This document shows positions 1 through 4,883 of a DNA stretch of 5,044 nt, piece after piece. Position 1 is the first letter of the stretch, and each line of letters opens with the position of its first letter. A program made the position numbers and the translations under genes. The notes under the pieces were generated by a model, which was not told the DNA's origin, did not search any database, and saw only the letters and a list, made by a program, of their open reading frames with translations. Where the stretch lies: contig JADFQR010000123.1 in NCBI GenBank assembly GCA_022561735.1, positions 1 through 5,044 on the forward strand, written 5' to 3'. This DNA is from Chloroflexota bacterium (GTDB lineage: Bacteria; Chloroflexota; Dehalococcoidia; UBA1151).

Positions 1-2
1 TC

Positions 3-917
3 TCGTACTGCAACGAGGGGTTCGCGACCGTCGGGCACATGATCGAGACGATCGCCGGGGCGCCGCTGGAGGAGTATTTCACCCGGAACATCTTCGAGCC
101 GGTCGGGATGGCGGACTCGTCCATCAGGTTCATGGACTGGAAGAACGGGGAAGACCGGACATACGCTTACTCGAAGGGCGACGCCGGTGCGTTCGACAGC
201 GGGCAGCGTCACGGGGACTACATCGTCGTCCGCCTGAATGATGATTACCAGACGTTTCTGTCCACGGGCGGCATCGTCAGTTCTGTCCATGACATTGCGC
301 TCTATCAGATCGCGTCGATGGCGTACACCGACTCGCCACTGGGGCTGACTGCCGGCTCCCTGGACCATATGCAGAGTGTGCAGTTCCCGTTCGGCGACAC
401 CGGCTGGGGCTACGGCTTCGGCTACTGGGTGTTCTGGAGCGGGTCGACGAAGGTAGTCGGGCATTCGGGCGGCCTGCCCGGCATCTCCACCTACTCGATG
501 ATGATCCCGTCAGAGAAGACCGGCGTGGTGGTGTTCACAAATCGAGGCGACCGCCGGGCGTTCTTCCTGGCGGAGCGATTGATGAACACCGTGCGCGGCC
601 GGGTGTGGCGGGACTCTACGGCCGAGCCCCTGCCGTTCGAGACTCGTTACCCGAAGCCCTCGCCCGGCGACCTGGCGGAGTACGAGGGCAGTTATGAGTT
701 CCGAGCGGGAACGGCCGAGGTGGAGGCGGGCGACGGGGGCGTGGTGATCAGGACGCCCTCGCGGCTGGACGGGCCGCCGCAGACGATAGTCACGACGCAG
801 GTTGGACCGGACTCGTTCATGAGCCGGGACCAGGGCATGTCGATACCGTTCGTACGGGGCGGGTCAGGGCGTGTGGTGCGGTTCCTGAACGGCGGTTACG
901 CGTACGAACGGGTGTAA
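3..917 (+). CDS. Serine hydrolase, beta-lactamase / penicillin-binding-protein-like family (5' end missing)
   Basis: This is the 3' part of a class C beta-lactamase-like serine hydrolase. The open frame runs in from the left edge, so the ATG at 39 is probably internal. The visible protein starts SYCNEGFATVGHMIE, and the Tyr-Cys-Asn codons at 6-14 fit the family's second catalytic motif, YxN. The third motif (usually KTG or HxG) is seen as GHSGGLPG, with its His codon at 462-464. STGGIVSSVHDIA, between them, is also typical of the family. The nucleophile motif SxxK should lie upstream of the window. After about residue 190 (counting from the ATG at 39) the protein continues into a beta-rich tail resembling the C-terminal accessory domain found on many of these proteins. 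Members include esterases, D-aminopeptidases and peptidases. The substrate cannot be told from this sequence, and true beta-lactamase activity is not implied. Export is likely for the family, but the N-terminus is not visible. Confidence 0.9.
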   Translation, partial: SYCNEGFATVGHMIETIAGAPLEEYFTRNIFEPVGMADSSIRFMDWKNGEDRTYAYSKGDAGAFDSGQRHGDYIVVRLNDDYQTFLSTGGIVSSVHDIALYQIASMAYTDSPLGLTAGSLDHMQSVQFPFGDTGWGYGFGYWVFWSGSTKVVGHSGGLPGISTYSMMIPSEKTGVVVFTNRGDRRAFFLAERLMNTVRGRVWRDSTAEPLPFETRYPKPSPGDLAEYEGSYEFRAGTAEVEAGDGGVVIRTPSRLDGPPQTIVTTQVGPDSFMSRDQGMSIPFVRGGSGRVVRFLNGGYAYERV

Positions 918-954
918 AGGACCCGACCAGCGTTTTATCCATAGAAAGCCACGC

Positions 955-1072
955 GGTAAAGGTCCCTCGGCTTCGCTCGGGATGACGTGTGGCGCTGGGC
1001 CGTACATCTCGGCGCTGGTAGCGTAATTTGAGCTTTATATGTCATCCCGAGCCACGCCGAGGGACCTTCACC
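955..1072. repeat. 118-bp element with 32-nt terminal inverted repeats, copy 1
   Basis: The left arm (955-986) and right arm (1041-1072) are reverse complements at 29 of 32 positions. They surround a 54-nt core that contains no gene. The left arm is identical over 32 nt to the left arm of the second element at 3605. The arm contains the GTCATCCCGAGC and GAGGGACCTTC segments that I recall as a common dispersed repeat in Chloroflexota-like genomes. A transcript through it could fold into a long hairpin. A 3-bp match (CGC) flanks both ends, too short to count as a target-site duplication. It could be a MITE-like non-autonomous element, a REP/BIME-type paired palindrome, or a structured terminator after the hydrolase gene. 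Confidence 0.8.
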
Positions 1073-1154
1073 CGCCGACTGATCACCGATTACGGCGCCC
1101 TCATCGGACACGGCGTGGACCGCCTTGCGGCGCAATTGCGTTACCGTGGGAGCC

Positions 1155-1817
1155 ATGACCGACATCCTTCCACCGGGCGCTGACCCCGGGCAGATCGTCG
1201 CAGACGGATATGACGCCGTCGGAGCGGCGTACATGGAGCAGGCGCGCAAGGACCCGGGTGGGTTGCGTCAGCGCTACCTGGCTTACCTGACCGAGGGTCT
1301 TCCGGGCTGCTCGGAGGTCCTGGACCTCGGGTGCGGCGCGGGTGATCCCGGAACGAAGATGCTCGCCATCTACTTCCACGTAACCGGGGTGGACATCTCT
1401 CCCGGGCAGATCGCTCTGGCGAGGGACAACGTTCCGGACGCTGATTTCGTCATCGCCGACATCGCAGAGGTTAAGTTTCCGGCGGACAGCTTTGACGCCG
1501 TGACGGCGTTCTACTCGATCATCCACATCCCGCGGGAGTTGCAGCCCGGCCTGATCCAGAAGATCGCCATGTGGCTGCGCCCCGGCGGCCGTTTCATCGG
1601 GACCTTCCACGCCAGCGCCAGCGAGCAGGACTACGACCCGGACTGGCTGGGCGCTCCGATGTACTGGAGCGGTTACGGCCCGGAAGAAAATCGTCTAATG
1701 GTGGAAGCCGCCGGCCTTCGGATCATCAGCGCCAGAAACGAATCGATTCAGTTCGATGTCGACGGGACGCCGGCAACTTTCCAGTGGATCGTCGCCGAGA
1801 AGGCAAGGCCCGCATGA
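1155..1817 (+). CDS. Class I SAM-dependent methyltransferase
   Basis: This 220-aa protein transfers a methyl group from S-adenosylmethionine to an unknown acceptor and is probably cytoplasmic. Motif I is LDLGCGAGD at residues 56-64, the glycine-rich SAM loop. Next comes VTGVDIS (77-82 region), whose Asp80 would bind the ribose. ADIAEVKF (101-108) and DSFDAVTAFYSIIHI lead to LRPGGRFIG (141-149), the usual strand-turn after the SAM site. The later APMYWSGYG segment and the C-terminal strands fit the small-molecule type methyltransferases (Methyltransf_11/25-like). I chose ATG 1155 because the recognisable protein begins there. A TTG at 1125 and a GTG at 1146 are in frame and could add 10 or 3 residues. 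GGGAG at 1148-1152 lies only 2 nt from the ATG, so the start is not secure. The stop codon overlaps the next gene's ATG (ATGA), so the two are probably translationally coupled. The substrate cannot be read from the sequence. Confidence 0.9.
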   Translation: MTDILPPGADPGQIVADGYDAVGAAYMEQARKDPGGLRQRYLAYLTEGLPGCSEVLDLGCGAGDPGTKMLAIYFHVTGVDISPGQIALARDNVPDADFVIADIAEVKFPADSFDAVTAFYSIIHIPRELQPGLIQKIAMWLRPGGRFIGTFHASASEQDYDPDWLGAPMYWSGYGPEENRLMVEAAGLRIISARNESIQFDVDGTPATFQWIVAEKARPA

Positions 1818-2341
1818 CGGTAGGAGATCAGCGGATCCCGGTCACGCGCCTCAACGATATGAGCCGGGACGAGTTCGTAGAGGCCATCGGCCGGGTCTTT
1901 GAGAACGCTCCGTGGGTAGCGTCGGATGCGTGGGAAGGGCGTCCCTTTGAAGACGTTGATCGGCTTCATGACGCCATGATGCAGGCGCTAAAAGATGCCG
2001 ATCGAGGGAAGCAGGTCCAGTTCCTGCGCGGCCATTCGGACATGCAGGTGACCCCGGAAGCGATCGAGGCAATGACGCCGGACTCGCGCCGGGAACACGT
2101 CAGCGCCGGACTGGACAGGTTGAGCGTCGAACAGCAACAGCGGCTTAGAAACCTTGTTCACAGTTACCGGACCCGGTTCGGGTTCCCGTTCATCGCGGCG
2201 CTACGCGGCCGCAACGCCGCCGAGATATTTTCGCTGGCCGAGCAACATCTGGGCAACGACAGTACCGATATGGAGCTGTATTCCGCCCTGGGCGAGGTGT
2301 CGAAAATCTCCCGGATGCGGCTCGACAAGCTGGTCGGTTAG
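1814..2341 (+). CDS. uraD: OHCU decarboxylase family protein (UraD-like)
   Basis: This 175-aa protein matches the 2-oxo-4-hydroxy-4-carboxy-5-ureidoimidazoline (OHCU) decarboxylase family, which makes (S)-allantoin in uric acid breakdown. Family hallmarks seen are FVEAIGRVFENAPWVASDAW (residues 21-40), FLRGHSDMQ (70-78), MTPDSRREHVSAGLD (87-101), YRTRFGFPFIAALRGR (118-133) and the end segment EVSKISRMRLDKLV. Length is normal for the family. His74 is the expected catalytic His. The usual HPD reads HSD here, and the usual S..EQ reads S..EH, so the pocket may be altered. The start at ATG 1814 overlaps the methyltransferase stop (ATGA) and has AAGG at 1805-1808, 5 nt upstream. The open frame continues upstream through the methyltransferase gene, so the overlap and RBS decide the start. 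A later ATG at 1859 is possible but would shorten the first helix. No uricase, HIU hydrolase or allantoinase gene is visible here, so a role in purine breakdown rests on family membership alone. Confidence 0.85.
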   Translation: MTVGDQRIPVTRLNDMSRDEFVEAIGRVFENAPWVASDAWEGRPFEDVDRLHDAMMQALKDADRGKQVQFLRGHSDMQVTPEAIEAMTPDSRREHVSAGLDRLSVEQQQRLRNLVHSYRTRFGFPFIAALRGRNAAEIFSLAEQHLGNDSTDMELYSALGEVSKISRMRLDKLVG

Positions 2342-2350
2342 CCGGGTATC

Positions 2351-2390
2351 CATCCTGCAACAACGTCAAGCGAAACCTCGTTGCAGGATG
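2351..2390 (+). terminator. Stem-loop just after the uraD-like gene
   Basis: CATCCTGCAAC (2351-2361) and GTTGCAGGATG (2380-2390) form a perfect 11-bp stem with an 18-nt loop, starting 10 nt after the uraD stop. No T-tract follows on either strand, so it is not a classic intrinsic terminator. It could still be a transcript 3'-end structure, or a small palindromic repeat. Confidence 0.5.
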
Positions 2391-2398
2391 ACCCTTCA

Positions 2399-2462
2399 CC
2401 CTCTCATCCCAACACTTTCCCTTGCGGGCGCCGCCGACGCGGGAGAAGGCGGAATGAGAGGG
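2399..2462. repeat. Imperfect long hairpin / dispersed palindromic repeat
   Basis: CCCTCTCAT (2399-2407) pairs perfectly with ATGAGAGGG (2454-2462). The inner segments TTCCCTTGC and GCGGGAGAA pair partly, so the 64-nt unit folds as one long imperfect hairpin. The CCCTCTC...TTTCCCTTGCGGG...GGGAGAAGG layout resembles a dispersed intergenic repeat that I recall from many environmental bacterial genomes. It sits in the middle of the gap between two convergent genes and contains no plausible gene. Confidence 0.55.
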
Positions 2463-2473
2463 AAGTAGCGCCC

Positions 2474-2493
2474 ACCGCGTACGAATACGCGGT
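2474..2493 (-). terminator. Stem-loop just after the 281-aa protein gene
   Basis: ACCGCGTA (2474-2481) and TACGCGGT (2486-2493) form a perfect 8-bp stem with a 4-nt loop (TTCG on the - strand). The stem begins 12 nt after the - strand stop codon at 2506-2508. UUCG is an unusually stable tetraloop class, which supports an RNA structure on this strand. No T-tract follows, so termination without a U-run, or 3'-end protection, is the inference. Confidence 0.5.
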
Positions 2494-2505
2494 CAGGGCC
2501 GGGTC

Positions 2506-3351
2506 CTACAGCGTTACTTCGACCGGCTCCCGGACGTAGTCGATCAGGTTCGGCTCCGGGATGTCCGGCTCGCCCTTGACCGACTCGCACAGTTCAAACG
2601 CCGTCCGCACCGTTTCATCGTCGCCTTCCAGCGCAAGTATCACCGAGCCTTCGGAACCGGCTACCCCGCCGGACGCCACGTGGACCGCCTTCACGCCCGT
2701 CAGCCGCTCAAGCGCCTGTATCTCCGTGACGACCAGTGCCGTGGTGATCGGCATGAACCCGGCGACCGAGCCCATGACGTAGTTGTGCAGGTAGTTCCCG
2801 GTGTACCGGGAGGCTTCGAGGACGGACGGGATCAGCCGCTCAAGGCTGACCGGCGCGATCCAGTGGGCGCCACGAGCCGTGAGCACGGGCCAGATGCCGC
2901 CGACCGTGCCGCCGGCCGGGTGCGCTGCGAGCACGCCAACGTGGCCCTCCGGGTCAACTGCGTTTGCGCCCTTGATCGATACATCGGTGTGCGAAAACTG
3001 GTTCAGCGCCACGTCTGGAGGCGTCTCCGATAGTTTGCCGTCACGGAACACCCACGGGCCGAGCCGGTCATCTTCGATGATCGAGGCCAGGCGACCGCAT
3101 GCAATGATTCCGGCTGTGGCGTTCTGCTTCTCGACGTGAATCCCCAGCTCGTCCAGGATGTAAGCCATCGTCACGCCGCGAGACACGATGAACCAGCCCT
3201 TGTCCAGGACTCGTTTCACCTCTTCAAGCTCAACTATCGCCTTCGCGATCAGACGCTTGCCCTCGGTCGGGCGAAACATCACCATCGCGTGGGCCCGGTC
3301 GTCCCGGATACCCACGAGCGGCTTGAGGTAGGGGGAGGTGTCGTAGAACAT
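2506..3351 (-). CDS. Conserved-looking protein of unknown function, 281 aa
   Basis: I do not recognise this as a characterised enzyme. It has no signal peptide and no clear membrane segment, so it is probably cytoplasmic. An N-terminal alpha/beta part (about 1-110) includes an acidic helix around 38-50 and KGWFIVSRGVTMAYILDELG at 51-70. The most motif-rich part is HTDVSIKGANAVDPEGH (121-137) followed by HPAGGTVGGIWPVLTARGA (144-162) and APVSLERLIPS (166-176). The glycine-rich turns look like a phosphate or cofactor site, loosely recalling NagB/CoA-transferase/LUD folds. The C-terminal part (about 203-262: VTEIQALERLTG, HVASGGVAGSEGS, then a helix) has a compact beta-alpha-beta pattern like a ferredoxin-type domain. 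These fold ideas are weak inference. The ATG is fixed: an in-frame TGA lies immediately upstream, and AAAGG sits 7 nt before it. The gene is convergent with uraD and has no co-directional neighbour within 475 bp upstream. Confidence 0.85.
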   Translation of the reverse strand: MFYDTSPYLKPLVGIRDDRAHAMVMFRPTEGKRLIAKAIVELEEVKRVLDKGWFIVSRGVTMAYILDELGIHVEKQNATAGIIACGRLASIIEDDRLGPWVFRDGKLSETPPDVALNQFSHTDVSIKGANAVDPEGHVGVLAAHPAGGTVGGIWPVLTARGAHWIAPVSLERLIPSVLEASRYTGNYLHNYVMGSVAGFMPITTALVVTEIQALERLTGVKAVHVASGGVAGSEGSVILALEGDDETVRTAFELCESVKGEPDIPEPNLIDYVREPVEVTL

Positions 3352-3358
3352 TCATCAG

Positions 3359-3363
3359 CCTTT
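3359..3363 (-). promoter_or_regulatory. Ribosome binding site of the 281-aa protein gene
   Basis: CCTTT on the + strand reads AAAGG on the - strand and lies 7 nt before the ATG at 3351. With the in-frame TGA immediately upstream of that ATG, it settles the start codon. Confidence 0.6.
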
Positions 3364-3448
3364 GCTAAATCGCGTTGCGGTCAGCGTGTCGGTCCCGGCA
3401 CGCGGCGGCGGGGATTCTACTCCTGTGTTCGTGAGGAAACCGTGAGGC

Positions 3449-3465
3449 AAATATTCGAGATATTT
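3449..3465. promoter_or_regulatory. AT-rich palindrome, possible operator or promoter element
   Basis: AAATAT (3449-3454) and ATATTT (3460-3465) are perfect inverted repeats around TCGAG. This is an AT-rich island in an otherwise GC-rich region, about 100 nt upstream of the 281-aa protein gene. The size and symmetry suit a dimeric regulator site. A weak - strand -10-like TAGAAT lies at 3414-3419, without a good -35 box at the right spacing. There is no direct evidence for either role. Confidence 0.3.
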
Positions 3466-3604
3466 CTGCCGTTTATCGCTTCTTGACATGTAGTGCAAGG
3501 CGCATCGGGGGAGCCGGTAGCGTAAATCCCGACGCCGATACCAGATAATCGGTCCTGGACGATCGGGACCAACGCTTCCGGGCTGGGCTCACGGAGAACC
3601 TGCT

Positions 3605-3722
3605 GGTAAAGGTCCCTCGGCTTCGCTCGGGATGACCTGGATAGGCCCGTGGAAATTCGACGTCCCGGCGGCGTGAATCACGTTAGAAATGTCATCCCGA
3701 GCGAAGTCGAGGGACCTTCACC
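3605..3722. repeat. 118-bp element with 32-nt terminal inverted repeats, copy 2
   Basis: The left arm (3605-3636) and right arm (3691-3722) are reverse complements at 30 of 32 positions around a 54-nt core. The left arm equals 955-986 exactly. The right arm differs from 1041-1072 at three positions. Total length and core length equal those of copy 1, yet the cores match only about 40% when aligned without gaps. No target-site duplication is seen here (left flank ends GCT, right flank begins GGC). It lies in the gap upstream of the 281-aa gene and downstream of the aldo/keto reductase gene. Confidence 0.8.
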
Positions 3723-3730
3723 GGCGCGCT

Positions 3731-3766
3731 CGCGCGTCCCGAGGCCTCCGCGCGTCCTGAGGCTCT
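3731..3766. repeat. Imperfect 18-bp tandem duplication
   Basis: Two adjacent 18-bp units, 3731-3748 and 3749-3766, match at 14 positions and share CGCGCGTCC and GAGGC. The second unit runs into CCTGAGGCTCTCGAAGGACC, a form of the CCTGAG..TCGAAGG dispersed repeat that I recall from Chloroflexota-like genomes. It appears to be repeat-derived non-coding DNA. Confidence 0.5.
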
Positions 3767-3777
3767 CGAAGGACCGC

Positions 3778-3797
3778 GGGCGGGGCGAGCCCCGCCC
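3778..3797 (-). terminator. Strong GC hairpin after the aldo/keto reductase gene
   Basis: GGGCGGGG (3778-3785) and CCCCGCCC (3790-3797) form a perfect 8-bp GC stem with a 4-nt loop. It lies 29 nt past the - strand stop codon at 3827-3829. No T-tract follows. The flanking CCCCGCCCCTACA form resembles a common dispersed GC-rich repeat, so it may be a repeat that also serves as a transcript end. Confidence 0.45.
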
Positions 3798-3826
3798 CTA
3801 CAGATTTGCGCGCATCGCCCGCCCGC

Positions 3827-4837
3827 TTACGGCGTTGGCGCGTCGGCCGGGATCAATCCTTCCGCCTTCATATCTGACCACATGCCGGCCGGTATCTCGG
3901 TCCGAATCAGGTCAACGTTCTGCACGACCTGTTCCGGCGTCGCCGCTCCCGGAATCACCGCCGCCACGGCGGGATGGGCCAGCGGAAACTGGAGCGCAGC
4001 GGCGCGCATATCGACCCCGTGGCTATCGCAGACCCGCTTCAGGGCGCGCGCCTTGTCGATCCATTCCGGCTGCGCCTGCTGATAGTTGAACGCCAGCGGG
4101 CCGTCCAGGTTCTGCGCGGCGAGTATGCCGGAGTTGTACGGGCCGCCGGTTGCGATCTTGACGTTTTTTTCCACGCAAAGCGGCAGAAACTCCGGGTAAG
4201 CCGTCTGGTCCAGGAGCGTGTAGCGGCCTGCGAGCAGGATGATGTCGAGGTCGAATCGCTCGATAAACCGGGCCGGCATCTCCCACTGGTTCATCCCGCA
4301 ACCGATCGCCTTCACGACGCCCTGATCGCGTAGTTCCAGCATCGCAGGGAATGCCGTCGCGATCGCCTCGTCCTCCATGTCTTCAACGTCCGGGTCGTGG
4401 AGATACAGGATCTCCACGCGGTCCAGCCCGTGCCGCTCCAGCCCTTCCTCGAAGGCGCGCATGATCCCGTCACGCGACAGGTCAAACCGGGCGGTCAGGT
4501 GCGGGATGCCATCATCCGCCCACTCGCCCGGGTCGTCCGGGTCCGGCACGAGCACCCGCCCTACCTTGGTCGATAGCACGAACGAGTCACGCTCGTACCG
4601 GCCAAGCACCTTCCCGTACCGCTTCTCGCTTCGGCCGTTGCCGTAAAGAGGAGCCGTATCGAAATACTTGATCCCGACCTCGTGCGCTTTAGCGATCGTA
4701 TCCAGCGCCAACTCGTACGCGGGCGTCGGTCCAGTCCCGTCAGCGGGACCGCGCCCGGCGATAAATACACCGCCGAGACCGAGGCGTGTCACCTCGGCCC
4801 CGTTGTTTCCAACCGGCACTGTCTCAAACGGGTTCAC
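3827..4837 (-). CDS. Aldo/keto reductase, sugar (aldose/fucose) dehydrogenase-like subgroup
   Basis: This is a complete 336-aa NAD(P)-dependent oxidoreductase with the aldo/keto reductase (beta/alpha)8 barrel. The catalytic tetrad is intact: Asp60 and Tyr65 in FDTAPLYGNG, Lys91 in LSTKVGR and His147 in YLHDPD. AVIPGAATPEQVVQNV near residues 293-308 is the typical cofactor-binding end segment. FDTAPLYGNGRSEKRYGKVLG and the long loop before SRDGIM resemble the D-threo-aldose 1-dehydrogenase / L-fucose dehydrogenase / pyridoxal dehydrogenase group. A sugar lactone-forming role is therefore likely, though the substrate is inference. The start is GTG at 4837, supported by AGGAG 8 nt upstream. It lies 46 nt downstream of an isocitrate/isopropylmalate dehydrogenase family gene on the same strand, so they may be cotranscribed, but a hairpin lies in the gap. 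The protein is cytoplasmic, with no signal peptide. Confidence 0.93.
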   Translation of the reverse strand: MNPFETVPVGNNGAEVTRLGLGGVFIAGRGPADGTGPTPAYELALDTIAKAHEVGIKYFDTAPLYGNGRSEKRYGKVLGRYERDSFVLSTKVGRVLVPDPDDPGEWADDGIPHLTARFDLSRDGIMRAFEEGLERHGLDRVEILYLHDPDVEDMEDEAIATAFPAMLELRDQGVVKAIGCGMNQWEMPARFIERFDLDIILLAGRYTLLDQTAYPEFLPLCVEKNVKIATGGPYNSGILAAQNLDGPLAFNYQQAQPEWIDKARALKRVCDSHGVDMRAAALQFPLAHPAVAAVIPGAATPEQVVQNVDLIRTEIPAGMWSDMKAEGLIPADAPTP

Positions 4838-4845
4838 GGAGGACG

Positions 4846-4850
4846 CTCCT
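4846..4850 (-). promoter_or_regulatory. Ribosome binding site deciding the GTG start of the aldo/keto reductase
   Basis: CTCCT on the + strand reads AGGAG on the - strand, 8 nt before the GTG codon at 4837. It is part of CAGGAG and is the best SD match in the window, which favours this non-ATG start. Confidence 0.7.
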
Positions 4851-4858
4851 GACGGTTC

Positions 4859-4883
4859 TTAATAAATCGGTCCCGGCCGGGAC
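4859..4883 (-). terminator. Hairpin with AT-rich tail between dehydrogenase and aldo/keto reductase genes
   Basis: GTCCCGGCCGGGAC (4870-4883) is a perfect 14-bp palindrome that touches the - strand stop codon at 4884-4886. On the - strand it is followed by CGATTTATTAAG, the most T/A-rich run near any hairpin here. It could be a weak intrinsic terminator or attenuator between the two genes, and the AT run could also serve as a -10 region for the aldo/keto reductase. The folded stem is only about 5 bp with a 4-nt loop. Confidence 0.35.

Larger units (their letters stand above)
3352..3826. other. 475-bp intergenic region without a gene
   Basis: No convincing protein-coding or RNA gene is seen here; the open frames crossing it are antisense or repeat translations. 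The part nearest 3351 is the leader of the - strand gene, with its RBS and an AT-rich palindrome at 3449-3465. A TTGACA at 3483-3488 faces the + strand but has no good -10 box at the right distance. From 3605 on, the region is filled by a 118-bp inverted-repeat element, an 18-bp tandem duplication and a strong GC hairpin. Confidence 0.7.

Noticed and set aside
955..1072. Complete transposable element with target-site duplication
   Set aside because: Only a 3-bp flank match is seen at this copy and none at 3605-3722, and there is no transposase gene, so mobility is not shown.
935..1249. 104-aa - strand open frame
   Set aside because: It crosses the inverted-repeat element at 955-1072 and then runs antisense into the methyltransferase gene. 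It shows no protein-like motif.
1101..1610. 169-aa - strand open frame
   Set aside because: It is antisense to the methyltransferase, which has clear SAM-binding motifs. The antisense protein is rich in low-information Arg/Gly/Asp content from GC-rich shadow frames.
1571..1813. N-terminal extension of the UraD-like frame
   Set aside because: The frame is open upstream but overlaps the methyltransferase gene in another frame and translates to Arg/Pro-rich sequence unlike the family. The ATGA overlap at 1814 with AAGG upstream is the better start.
3136..3486. 116-aa + strand open frame
   Set aside because: It is antisense to the 5' half of the 281-aa protein gene and its leader, and has no recognisable domain or good RBS.
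3483..3511. TTGACA as a + strand promoter -35 box
   Set aside because: No acceptable -10 box follows at 15-19 nt, and the only thing downstream on that strand is repeats and an antisense gene.
3649..4089. 146-aa + strand open frame containing SEVEGPS and LRLSKDRGRG
   Set aside because: It translates the right arm of the inverted-repeat element and the other repeats, then runs antisense through the aldo/keto reductase gene. Such peptides are typical repeat artefacts.
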